A stretch of DNA of 64,000 nt from assembly GCA_016700155.1 (NCBI GenBank), contig CP065001.1:3224001-3288000 (forward strand). The letters are read 5' to 3'. Numbering within the stretch: the first letter of the stretch is position 1; each line of letters starts with the position of its first letter. The notes below the pieces were generated by a model, which was not told the origin of the DNA, made no database searches, and saw only the letters and a list, made by a program, of their open reading frames with translations. Positions 1-8,664 of the stretch are shown here, piece after piece. A program made the position numbers and the translations under genes. Source of the stretch: Ignavibacteriales bacterium. Lineage in GTDB: Bacteria > Bacteroidota > Ignavibacteria > Ignavibacteriales > Ignavibacteriaceae.

Positions 1-1988
1 ATATAAAATCCTGTTTGACTTGGAAATCTATGGTAATTGAATTCATAAGAGTTGTACGGTCCTGTTCTGTTCCACTTTAACCACATCTTATGATCAAGAT
101 CAATATAATTATATTCGATTCCTGATTTTAAATAGTTATGATCCCCCAGTTGACTAACAATATCAAACTTAAGTCCAACCTGCTGAATATGTACATTAGT
201 ATATAAATCACCTTCTTTACTTCTAAAGCGCTTGTTAACACCGGGCAGTGCATCATAGCCAGGATATAAATATGAAATCGTATCATTTCCGGTAATTAAT
301 GTTAGCCTGTTATTATTCGAAAACTGAAGTTTCCCATATGGCATTTCTGAAACAGGGAAAGGTCCGAAGTGTGTCAGTACCGTGTTATCTCTGTTATCTC
401 CCGTTGGTGAATGATCTTTAATGGAGGAATAATTCAATTTAAATTCCCAGAATGTTTTTTCATTCAGCATATGGTTGATATTTATTGCGCCCATCTTAGT
501 TGTCTGATCAAGCAAAGGAAAGATTGGAACATCAAACCAATAATTTGTTCCACCATCCAGACTTGATATTCCTGAAATATCTTTTGTATTATCAATCCGC
601 ATAAAACCGCCTTCGCGTCCTGCGTCTGGAACATCCCCAAAGGCTGGTTTTAAAGGACTTAGTCCAAGTTGTCTTTTAACTAAGCCATCAAGTCTTACTG
701 TAAGAGTTTTTAAGGGATTAGTTTTTAGCGTTGCTCTGGTTACATAATTCTGCTGACTTTTTTTTGCGAAGGGAAATACATAATAATCTTCTCTTGTTAA
801 ATGAGATAGATAAAAAGTTGCATCTCCAAATTCACTACTCAAAAAAGGAAGAGGGCCGCCAAAACCCAGATCTACATTATAGTCTATTCCTTCTTCACCT
901 CTCACATGTTCCTCAAACAACCGCTTATGCTCTTCGGATACTTCATAACCTAAAGCGGATAGTGCTTCATAATCAGGAATTGCCATATGCATCCATGCAG
1001 CCAGCAGGTAATAGTCTAAAGGCGTTGCTTGTTGATTAAGCGGACGCCCTTGATTAAAAATATCTGCTTGCTGTATCCAGCCATCAAAATTGTCATATTG
1101 CTGTCTAAGGTAGTCATTATCAGCCCAGGCTGTCTGTGTCCCGACAAAAGCAACAGTAGGATCCAGGAATGGTCTTAATGCAGGTCCATAGGGATCAGAA
1201 AGTTTTGGTCCAAACCTTTTTAGATGTTCAATATTTCTTTGGATAGATATTGTTCCGTGGTATTTATTTTTATTTCCGGTTTTTGTTGTTACGTTAAGTA
1301 AGCCAGATCGGAAGTTCCCATATTCAGCATTAAATCCGCCGGATAGGACTGAAACCTGGTCAATGGAACTTAGAGGAACAGATGTCTCTGCATTTCCAAC
1401 GGCTGCATTATTATATGACATACCATCAATAAATGAACCTGTCTGGTCTGCCGAACCACCTCTTATTTCAAGGAAACCTCTTTCGCTTGAAACACCCGGC
1501 TGTCTTTCAAGAAATGAATTTATATCTCTGATACCTGCAGAGTTAATTATCTGATCATTGGTAACGACAAGTTGTGTGTTAGAAACTTCATTATGCAGTT
1601 CATTCTTTTTTGCAACGATTACAACTTCTTCACTTTCAATATATCCCGAAGTCATTTTTATTTCTAATGATGTAACCCTGTCCGCTGAAACAACAACACC
1701 TTCGATTATATTCTTTTTATACCCGATCATTGAAGCTTGAAGCGTGTACGTTCCTACAGGAACATTAATGATTATAAACTTTCCGCTAAGGTCAGTAGCC
1801 GCACCGAGATGCGTATCGACAAGTATCACATTCGCGCCTAATAATTCTTCGCCTGTTTCTGCATCTGTTATTTTGCCTTCAATCTTGCTTCTGTTCTGAC
1901 TGAATATCAGTGTTGAAAAAAGCAGTAACCCTGTAAATATTTTAATTGATGTTAATGTCATTGAATGAAAAGTAGTTTTTCTTTTCAT
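1..1988 (-). CDS. TonB-dependent outer-membrane receptor (3' part outside window)
   Basis: The reading frame is open from the ATG at 1988 to base 1 (about 662 codons), so the C-terminal barrel strands and stop lie outside the window. A signal peptide (about residues 10-32, ending in STLIFSQ) precedes a carboxypeptidase-regulatory-like domain (GKITDAETGEELLGANV, about 36-115). Then comes a TonB plug with ERQPGVSSERG, LEIRGGSADQT and GGFNAEYGNFRSGLLNVTT, and the start of a beta barrel rich in aromatic strands. Members of this family import ligands across the outer membrane using TonB energy. It is the last visible gene of the pectin cluster, 67 bases after the GH28 gene, so oligogalacturonides are a plausible substrate, which is inference. 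A GGAG lies 8 bases before the ATG. An internal ATG at codon 10 is a less likely start. Confidence 0.9.
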   Translation of the reverse strand, partial: MKRKTTFHSMTLTSIKIFTGLLLFSTLIFSQNRSKIEGKITDAETGEELLGANVILVDTHLGAATDLSGKFIIINVPVGTYTLQASMIGYKKNIIEGVVVSADRVTSLEIKMTSGYIESEEVVIVAKKNELHNEVSNTQLVVTNDQIINSAGIRDINSFLERQPGVSSERGFLEIRGGSADQTGSFIDGMSYNNAAVGNAETSVPLSSIDQVSVLSGGFNAEYGNFRSGLLNVTTKTGNKNKYHGTISIQRNIEHLKRFGPKLSDPYGPALRPFLDPTVAFVGTQTAWADNDYLRQQYDNFDGWIQQADIFNQGRPLNQQATPLDYYLLAAWMHMAIPDYEALSALGYEVSEEHKRLFEEHVRGEEGIDYNVDLGFGGPLPFLSSEFGDATFYLSHLTREDYYVFPFAKKSQQNYVTRATLKTNPLKTLTVRLDGLVKRQLGLSPLKPAFGDVPDAGREGGFMRIDNTKDISGISSLDGGTNYWFDVPIFPLLDQTTKMGAININHMLNEKTFWEFKLNYSSIKDHSPTGDNRDNTVLTHFGPFPVSEMPYGKLQFSNNNRLTLITGNDTISYLYPGYDALPGVNKRFRSKEGDLYTNVHIQQVGLKFDIVSQLGDHNYLKSGIEYNYIDLDHKMWLKWNRTGPYNSYEFNYHRFPSQTGFY

Positions 1989-2055
1989 CTGAAGCTCCAC
2001 GTAAAATTATTTTTCACTTGCATATATGAGTTTGCTGTAAGTTTTAACCATTTGA

Positions 2056-3465
2056 TCACCGCAGAAATTCTTTATCATTAATTTTTGATGATCGTATGGT
2101 CAATCCTTCAACATTCTCAATTACACTTTCGTTCTTAACTTTGTTGAAGGTACAGTTTTCTACTAACACATTTTTAACCGGGGAATGTTCATAAGCCTTT
2201 ATCCAAACGGCAAATTCACTTTTTTGCGCTGTTACATTCTTTATAGAAATGTTCTTAACAACTGGTATAAATTTTCCTGCGTCTCCTTCTTCATAATAAA
2301 AATTTATTTTTATAACGGCTTCGCTTACTTCACCAACCTCAATATTCCTTACGTGTATATTCTCTATTATTCCGCCGCGTACGGAATTTGTTTTTATCCT
2401 GAATGCTCTTTCAAGGTGGGGACTATCCATCTTACAATTTTCCGCAAAAACATTTTTAACTCCACCCGAAATTTCACTTCCAAGTACAACTCCGCCGTGA
2501 CCCTCTTTCATTATACAATTCTGGATTACAATATTTTCGCTTGGAACATTTATTCTTCTGCCATCGTTGTTTCTGCCTGATTTTATTGCGATGCAATCAT
2601 CACCTGTATTGAAGTAACAATCTTTTATTAAAACGTCTTTGCAGCTTTCAGGATTACAGCCGTCATTGTTCGGACCCAATCCTTCAACGGTAACACCAAG
2701 TACAGAAATGTTTTCACACAAAACAGGATTGATAAACCACATTGGAGAATCTTTAAATGTCACACCTTCAATAAGAATATTTTTTGTTTTGTAGAAATGC
2801 ACAAAGTTGGGACGCAGATAATAACCTTCACCCATTATTCTTTCTTCGGGTGGGATATTATCCTCAGCCATTTTAAAAAGTTTATCGCGTCCTTCTTTCT
2901 GATGAGGTTCACCCGTCTTCCATCCACCTTCTTTTTTACCCTTCCACGGCCACCAGTTGTTGACACTTCCCTGTCCGTCAAGAATTCCTTTTCCAGTTAC
3001 AGCAATGTTCTCCTGACCATAAGCATAAAGAAGTGATGAGTAGTTCATACATTCAACACCTTCCCATCTGCTGAAAACAAGAGGAAGATACTTAGCTTTA
3101 TCATCTGAAAATTTTATTACAGCATTCTCTGCTAGATGAAGATTAACATTACTCTTCAAGTGAATTGCACCGGTTAAGAAAATTCCTTCAGGGACATAAA
3201 CCATTCCGCCGCCGTTTTTTGAACATTCTGCTATTGCTGATTTGAATGCAACTGTACAATCTGTTTCACCATCAGCTTTGGCACCAAAGTCTGTTATGTT
3301 AAAAATGCGTTCAGGAAATTGCGGAGGTTTAATTCTGTTTAAGATTTGTTCAACCTGAACCCATTCATCACCAGGAGTGCTCGTGTTATTTGTTGAACAA
3401 CTGAGTGACGCGGCAACTAACAGCAGCGCTAATAAAAAAATATTTTTATGGTTGAAAATTTTCAT
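2056..3465 (-). CDS. GH28 polygalacturonase-type glycoside hydrolase, lipoprotein
   Basis: This is a right-handed beta-helix hydrolase that should cleave alpha-1,4-galacturonan or trim oligogalacturonides. The N-terminus is a lipoprotein signal with lipobox LSC (Cys23), so the enzyme is probably membrane-tethered, periplasmic or surface-exposed. The pectate-lyase-3-like start (ITDFGAKADGETDCT, 57-71) is followed by all GH28 signatures: NND (266-268), GDD (288-290), GHG (322-324) and RIK (356-358). The catalytic aspartates are expected at D268, D289 and D290. The length (469 aa) is normal for bacterial GH28. It starts 3 bases after the stop of the upstream pectate lyase, so the two are almost certainly co-transcribed. 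It lacks the T9SS tail present on its upstream neighbours, which suits a later, cell-associated step of pectin breakdown. Whether it acts in exo or endo mode, or on rhamnogalacturonan, cannot be told from the sequence. Confidence 0.93.
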   Translation of the reverse strand: MKIFNHKNIFLLALLLVAASLSCSTNNTSTPGDEWVQVEQILNRIKPPQFPERIFNITDFGAKADGETDCTVAFKSAIAECSKNGGGMVYVPEGIFLTGAIHLKSNVNLHLAENAVIKFSDDKAKYLPLVFSRWEGVECMNYSSLLYAYGQENIAVTGKGILDGQGSVNNWWPWKGKKEGGWKTGEPHQKEGRDKLFKMAEDNIPPEERIMGEGYYLRPNFVHFYKTKNILIEGVTFKDSPMWFINPVLCENISVLGVTVEGLGPNNDGCNPESCKDVLIKDCYFNTGDDCIAIKSGRNNDGRRINVPSENIVIQNCIMKEGHGGVVLGSEISGGVKNVFAENCKMDSPHLERAFRIKTNSVRGGIIENIHVRNIEVGEVSEAVIKINFYYEEGDAGKFIPVVKNISIKNVTAQKSEFAVWIKAYEHSPVKNVLVENCTFNKVKNESVIENVEGLTIRSSKINDKEFLR

Positions 3466-3468
3466 AGG

Positions 3469-5271
3469 CTATTTCAGAAATAAAATTTTAACTGATTGTA
3501 CACTTTCGCCAGATTGAAGCCGCGCAATGTACATTCCGCTTGGAAGCGAACTTCCGCTGCCATCAAGAGCAGTCCATGCTACTTCATAACTACCGGGCTC
3601 CTGATATTCATTAACAACTCCGGCGACTTGTTCACCAAGTACATCATAAATAATTAAACTTACTTTTCCGGGTGTTGATATATTGTATTTAAAATTAGTA
3701 GCCGGATTAAATGGATTAGGATAATTCTGATAAAGTATAAATTCAGAAGGGATAATTTTGCTGACATCAATTTCATCAGAATAAGTGAAAGCACCTGAAT
3801 AATCTAATTGTTTTAAGCGGTATATATTTTTCTGATTTTCAAAAAAATCTGTGACAAATCTGTAATCATTTTTTTGTGTTGTGGTTCCATTCCCTCTTAC
3901 AAATCCAATTGTTGTAAAATGATCTTCATCTAATTTTCTTTGAACTTCAAATCCAAGATTGTTTAACTCTGAAGAAGTTGTCCAATTCAATGTCGTAACA
4001 CTGCTCACAACAAAAGCTGTGAAGGAAATTAATTCTACCGGAAGAATTTCACCATACTCAAATGCGCCTATATCAGGAGCCGAACCGACAAAAGGTAAAC
4101 CTATATCAGTTCCTGAATCTATCAATTGACTTCCCTGTACAAGATTCAAAAAATTTATCAATGGAAGACTGCCATCAGGATTACGCGCTGCACGAACTCC
4201 AGTTGTATCTAATGAAACAAAATCCGCGGCAGTAACATTAAAAGGTGGAAGCCAGCTGTTTGTAGTTAACACAACGTGTCCAGCTAGTGAACCAGCACTT
4301 CCGAGTACAGCACAGTTTGTTATCGCTGCAACTTCACCCTGGTTTATAACTCCGGGAATTGAATAGTTTGTTCCATTGCGATAAGCAGAGCTGTTAAAAA
4401 TTTTCATCGAACCACGATTATTGTTTTGGTCGTATCCTTTTACCCTATTATCAAACGCAAGACTTTTAACTATAGTAAAATGATTAGCAAGATTCTGACT
4501 GTTTGTATTGTCACCTCCGCCCATCTTATACCCGTTACCATTACCGGTACTCACTGTTCCGTCTTTTAAATATCCGTTCATGAAACACCAGCTGTTTTCA
4601 ACAAGAGTTGTTACGTTATCAGCACCTCTTAAATATCCATCCCATCCATCATCTGAATTTTGCCATGCTCTGCATCCGTAAAAATATGTTCCGGTACCAA
4701 CATCTAGTTTTGCAGCAAATCCATCTGCATTTCCCTGGCTTGGGTCTGCGTTATAATAAGAGTCACAATTAATAACATTGTTGTATGAAGCACCATTGCC
4801 AAGTTGTAATCCTGTGTCTTTGTTTTCATAGAACGAACAAAACTCTATTATATTGTTAGAACCTCTTACAAACATTCCATTATCACCGGCGCCATAAATA
4901 TCAATTCCTTTTACATGCCAGTAATTTCCGTAAAGATTAATTCCGCGGTTACTGCTTCCATAAGGCTGGGTTGTATAATCGAGAACAGGTCTTTCATCCT
5001 GATAGGCAAACAAATAATACTTATTGTTTTCAGTTCCGTTTTTGCTGATGGTGATAGTTGAGGACAAAGTATAAACTCCGCCTCTTACATAAACTGTATC
5101 ACCAGCCTGCGCAAGTGTAACAGCGGCAGGAATAGTTTTTAATGGTTGTTCAATTGTACCGGGGTTTGTATCACTTCCGGTTACAGCGACATAAATCTGC
5201 GCAATCGATTGATTAGAAAAAAATAATATAAGAACACCAAATAGTAATAAAGAAATATATTTCATTCGCAT
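3469..5271 (-). CDS. Secreted family-9 pectate lyase with T9SS sorting domain
   Basis: The protein should cleave polygalacturonate by beta-elimination outside the cell. A signal peptide (1-24) is followed by a parallel beta-helix. The PL9 calcium and catalytic pattern is intact: NADGFAAK (D183), NSDDGWDGY (D207, D208, D211) and NGYKMGG (K249). The 24-residue step between the first and second aspartates matches the known Dickeya Pel9A site (Asp209, Asp233, Asp234, Asp237, Lys273). A FnIII-like segment (LNWTTSSELNNLGFEVQRK) and a type-A T9SS domain (QNYPNPFNP, ending VKILFLK) complete it. It is 23 bases downstream of a paralogous lyase gene and 3 bases upstream of GH28. Two ATGs (5271 and 5265) are in frame. 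AGGA is better spaced for the second, so the start could be two codons later. Confidence 0.93.
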   Translation of the reverse strand: MRMKYISLLLFGVLILFFSNQSIAQIYVAVTGSDTNPGTIEQPLKTIPAAVTLAQAGDTVYVRGGVYTLSSTITISKNGTENNKYYLFAYQDERPVLDYTTQPYGSSNRGINLYGNYWHVKGIDIYGAGDNGMFVRGSNNIIEFCSFYENKDTGLQLGNGASYNNVINCDSYYNADPSQGNADGFAAKLDVGTGTYFYGCRAWQNSDDGWDGYLRGADNVTTLVENSWCFMNGYLKDGTVSTGNGNGYKMGGGDNTNSQNLANHFTIVKSLAFDNRVKGYDQNNNRGSMKIFNSSAYRNGTNYSIPGVINQGEVAAITNCAVLGSAGSLAGHVVLTTNSWLPPFNVTAADFVSLDTTGVRAARNPDGSLPLINFLNLVQGSQLIDSGTDIGLPFVGSAPDIGAFEYGEILPVELISFTAFVVSSVTTLNWTTSSELNNLGFEVQRKLDEDHFTTIGFVRGNGTTTQKNDYRFVTDFFENQKNIYRLKQLDYSGAFTYSDEIDVSKIIPSEFILYQNYPNPFNPATNFKYNISTPGKVSLIIYDVLGEQVAGVVNEYQEPGSYEVAWTALDGSGSSLPSGMYIARLQSGESVQSVKILFLK

Positions 5272-5294
5272 CCTGTTAAAAGTTTGTCATCGAT

Positions 5295-6803
5295 TCATTT
5301 AAGCAATATCATTTTTTTAGTAATTCTTGTTTCGCCTGAAAATAAAGAATAGAAATAAACTCCATTGGAAAGATTTGAGGCATTGAATTCAATTTCATAA
5401 TTTCCCGCATACTTTTGCTCATCAACGAGTGTTAAAACTTCGTTGCCCAGTACGTCATACACTTTTAGAAGTACATTAACTGGCAATATTGGATATTCAT
5501 CTCCAACAGCATAGACAATTTTTGTAGCAGGATTAAATGGATTAGGAAAATTTTGTCCGAGATGAAATCTGAATTTGTTCATTTCATCCTTCACTGAACT
5601 TGGTATACCATCAGTTTCAAATGCACCTAAATCAGGAGCGTTATCATTGTAAGGCATCCCGACAGGCACACCTGCATCTATCAACGAACTTCCTGCAGCT
5701 AATCTTAAAAAATCAGTCGATGGTAAATTACCCAATGAATCTCTTTCAACTAAAGCGAGCAGAGTATCGAGACTGATAAAATCTGAATTCGAAACTGTAA
5801 AGCCTACCCAGCTATTAGCTTCTAAGATTGAATTTGAAGCGATCTGGTTATTTCCTGAATAAGAAATATTATTTTTTAATTCGTGTACTCCCGAAGAAGG
5901 TGCGGTTGGAAATGAAAAATTCCTTGATTGATTTCTCCATCCCGTGTTATTGTAAGCTATAATGCCTGCTGTGTTATTATTCTGATCAAAACCTTTTGAC
6001 TTATTATCGAATGCAACGCTTCTGACTATCTTATGCGGACCAGCAACATAATTTCCGCCGAGTTTAAAACCATTGCCATCCCCCTGAAAATTTGGTATCC
6101 CCCAAATATTAAAACCGTTCCTGAATGCCCAGCAATCTTCAATCAGCACCTGCTGATCTCCTTCATAAATATCCCAGCCATCATCTGCGTTATTCCAGGC
6201 ACGGCATCCTCTGAAAATATTTCCCGGACCAATATCAAGTTTCGGTGCAAACCCATCAGCATTTTCCCCTGACGTTAACGGGTCATTATTTCCGTAAGAA
6301 TCACAATTGAGAACAAGGTTATAACTTCCGCCGCCGCTTATCTGAAGTCCTGTATCGTTGCAGTCGTGTATTACACAATTTTCAACAATCGTATACCATG
6401 CAGAAATATAAATCCCATTATCTTTTGCATTTCTTACCTCAATACCTTTAAGGTGCCAGTAGTTGTGCGAGATTTGAATTCCTCTTGATGAAGTTGCAAC
6501 AGATTGACCGGCAAAGTCTATGACAGGTTTCTCTCCAGGGTAAGCCCATATTTTTATATACCTATCTGCTTGCCCCGTTTTGTTCAATCTGATTGTTGTA
6601 GAATCATAGTAAACACCACCGCGCATGTAGATAAGAGTATCCGGACCGGAGATTGAAACGGCTTTTGTTAAGGTTTTAAATGGAAATTCAAAAGTACCGG
6701 GATTAGAATCATCGCCGGTTGGAGAGACGTAAACCTGCGGATAAATAGAAAGATTAAGAAGAAAGATCAGTTGAAGAATTAAAAAGTAAGATTGGGATTT
6801 CAT
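5295..6803 (-). CDS. Secreted family-9 pectate lyase with T9SS sorting domain (second copy)
   Basis: This is a paralogue of the downstream PL9 enzyme. Numbering from the ATG at 6803 (502 aa), the calcium site is D183 (ENADGFAPK), D207, D208 and D211 (NNADDGWDIY), and the likely base is K247 (GNGFKLGG). A signal peptide (SQSYFLILQLIFLLNLSIYPQ) and a T9SS tail (QNFPNPFNP, ending KKMILLK) make it an exported extracellular enzyme. It lacks the FnIII-like segment of its neighbour. The reading frame extends upstream to a TTG at 6818, but that codon lies within the T-rich terminator tail, so ATG 6803 is preferred; no clear Shine-Dalgarno sequence precedes either. Two non-identical PL9 enzymes side by side may differ in chain-length or methyl-ester preference, which is inference. 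Confidence 0.92.
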   Translation of the reverse strand: MKSQSYFLILQLIFLLNLSIYPQVYVSPTGDDSNPGTFEFPFKTLTKAVSISGPDTLIYMRGGVYYDSTTIRLNKTGQADRYIKIWAYPGEKPVIDFAGQSVATSSRGIQISHNYWHLKGIEVRNAKDNGIYISAWYTIVENCVIHDCNDTGLQISGGGSYNLVLNCDSYGNNDPLTSGENADGFAPKLDIGPGNIFRGCRAWNNADDGWDIYEGDQQVLIEDCWAFRNGFNIWGIPNFQGDGNGFKLGGNYVAGPHKIVRSVAFDNKSKGFDQNNNTAGIIAYNNTGWRNQSRNFSFPTAPSSGVHELKNNISYSGNNQIASNSILEANSWVGFTVSNSDFISLDTLLALVERDSLGNLPSTDFLRLAAGSSLIDAGVPVGMPYNDNAPDLGAFETDGIPSSVKDEMNKFRFHLGQNFPNPFNPATKIVYAVGDEYPILPVNVLLKVYDVLGNEVLTLVDEQKYAGNYEIEFNASNLSNGVYFYSLFSGETRITKKMILLK

Positions 6804-6857
6804 TTTATAAAAAAGCAAAAAGAAAAAAAGTGCATCCGGCGATTAAACCGGATGCAC
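6804..6857 (-). terminator. Intrinsic terminator directly before the PL9 start codon
   Basis: A perfect 10-bp inverted repeat (GTGCATCCGG at 6830-6839, CCGGATGCAC at 6848-6857, 8-nt loop) is followed on the minus strand by a long T-rich run reaching the next ATG. This is the classic Rho-independent layout. It follows the stop at 6871, so it should end or attenuate transcripts before the three downstream pectinase genes. Confidence 0.75.
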
Positions 6858-6870
6858 GAGGAGAGTTATA

Positions 6871-8547
6871 CTACTTAACGAGCATCATTTTCTTAACTGT
6901 TGAATTTACGCCTGATTCAAGTTTGTAGAAGTAAATTCCTGATGAAAGATTGGAAGCATCGAAATTAATTTCATGCAAACCAACATTTAAATCACCCGCA
7001 ACTAATGTTGCAACCTTTTGACCAAGTACATTATAAACATTCAAATTGGTTATACCGGATTTATCCAGATAGAACACAATTTTTGTTGAAGGGTTAAAAG
7101 GATTAGGATAATTTTGTTCGAGTGTGAATGTTGTTGGCATTACATAATTATCATTAACATCCAGGAATGTTGGGAACCAATTTAAGTCACCAACAGGTTT
7201 CCCATCACTACCACCGGTGTATGCAACGGAAGATGTAGGATATGATCCGTTCAAGGTATCACGGTAGTACTGGATTACTCTTCTATCATAATCATGTTCT
7301 TCTCTGATGAAATTTCCGGTGTTTTTTGTTTTACCGGCACCACCCTGAGCTTCAGGAGTTTCATACCAGCGCATCATATTTGTCATGAGTCTTGGTGTGT
7401 TGTTAAGTGTCAGTGGAATCTGAGTAAAAGCTGTCACAGAATCAGCACCAATTCTGCTGTTGATATGCCACGAGAGCGGTGAAGCTGGTCCAAAGCCATA
7501 ATCATTCAGGAATGATTGACCTGAATCACTGATAGCAAAGTAATTATTGGAGATATCCCAGTTGGTAACCTGGTTTTGAGCAGTAAATATCCAGGTAATT
7601 CTGTTTCCGCCTGTAGGATAAAATTCACCGGTATTAGCCCACTCAGCTTTTCTTACGGCATCACTTGAATCTTCTCCTAATGCAAAACCATCGACAAACA
7701 AATTATTTTTAATAGTTATTTGTTCACCCACGTTACCTAAAGAAAGAAGTCCGTGATAGCCCATACCATTGATAAAGGTGTTGTGTTCAATAAGTGCATA
7801 ATGCATAATTCTTGTTCCACCAGTATCCGGATGTGGATTAGAAAAGTTATAATGCCTTATTGCTCTATCCTGATAGTTGACAAAGGTATTATTCATCAGG
7901 ATAAAAGTATCTATTTCGGCTTCACGAAAATCTATTCCTTTTCCAGCGCCGAGGTTAGAGGTGGTTAGAGCACCCATATTAGCAAAGATCGTATTTCGTA
8001 TATCGACTTTACCAACATCAAATCCGGTTCTGATATGCTGACCATTTATATTGCTGAAAATAACTCCATCAACTGTGATGTTTGATCCAGCACCGGTAGT
8101 ATTAATCAAGCCACCTTGAACACCGTCTACATTGTCTTCTATCGGTTCAAAATATCCTGCAATACAGATATCTTTGAAATGTAAATCACCACCGTTCAGG
8201 ACAAACATATTTCCCGGAGGTCTTCCTGTACCAGTTCCTGCATCATAAAGATAAACAATTGGCTTTTTGCCGGAACCACTTTGCCCGCGAAGACGAATTG
8301 TCTGACCACTATTTACAGTTATTTGCGAGTTATGCATATGAATTGCATCACGTTGAAGTTCGTATACACGATTTGCAGGAATCACACCACCATTAGCAGC
8401 AATATCAGCTAAAATCTGTACGTTAATGAATGTTGTTGTATCTATTGCCGATGATGGATTTAGAACCAGTATTTCCTCCTGGGCAACGATTATTGATGAA
8501 AACAAAAAGATGAGAAATGTGACCGATAGGAACCTTTTAAAGATCAT
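6871..8547 (-). CDS. Secreted right-handed beta-helix protein with T9SS sorting domain, unknown activity
   Basis: The signal peptide (1-22, ending SSIIVAQ) leads into a long beta-helix (about 40-440) with repeated short strands such as GGDLHFKDICIAG, VDIRNTIFANMG and ITIKNNLFVDG. The C-terminus is a type-A T9SS domain (EQNYPNPFNP, ending KKMMLVK). The family-9 aspartate cluster and GH28 motifs are absent, so I do not assign a catalytic activity. It could be a pectin-binding surface protein or a divergent lyase. It sits between the TonB receptor and the pectate lyases, the place where other Bacteroidota loci carry a surface glycan-binding protein. AGGAGG lies 6 bases before the ATG, and that ATG sits inside a perfect 12-bp palindrome, GATCATATGATC (8542-8553). 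Confidence 0.8.
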   Translation of the reverse strand: MIFKRFLSVTFLIFLFSSIIVAQEEILVLNPSSAIDTTTFINVQILADIAANGGVIPANRVYELQRDAIHMHNSQITVNSGQTIRLRGQSGSGKKPIVYLYDAGTGTGRPPGNMFVLNGGDLHFKDICIAGYFEPIEDNVDGVQGGLINTTGAGSNITVDGVIFSNINGQHIRTGFDVGKVDIRNTIFANMGALTTSNLGAGKGIDFREAEIDTFILMNNTFVNYQDRAIRHYNFSNPHPDTGGTRIMHYALIEHNTFINGMGYHGLLSLGNVGEQITIKNNLFVDGFALGEDSSDAVRKAEWANTGEFYPTGGNRITWIFTAQNQVTNWDISNNYFAISDSGQSFLNDYGFGPASPLSWHINSRIGADSVTAFTQIPLTLNNTPRLMTNMMRWYETPEAQGGAGKTKNTGNFIREEHDYDRRVIQYYRDTLNGSYPTSSVAYTGGSDGKPVGDLNWFPTFLDVNDNYVMPTTFTLEQNYPNPFNPSTKIVFYLDKSGITNLNVYNVLGQKVATLVAGDLNVGLHEINFDASNLSSGIYFYKLESGVNSTVKKMMLVK

Positions 8548-8664
8548 ATGATCCTCCTAAATTTAATTTAAGATGAATTTTATTATTCGAACCAAAACAC
8601 TCCCTAGCAACACCTCCTTGTCTGGATAAAGATTTCTTACCATTAAAATAATTATTCAATTTTT

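Noticed and set aside
731..1039. Short plus-strand frames over 731-2580
   Set aside because: They are antisense to the truncated TonB receptor and GH28 genes, which have full domain support.
3469..8547. SusD or surface lipoprotein partner for the 8665 receptor
   Set aside because: No lipobox protein with SusD-like features follows the receptor; the neighbours are T9SS-tailed beta-helix proteins.
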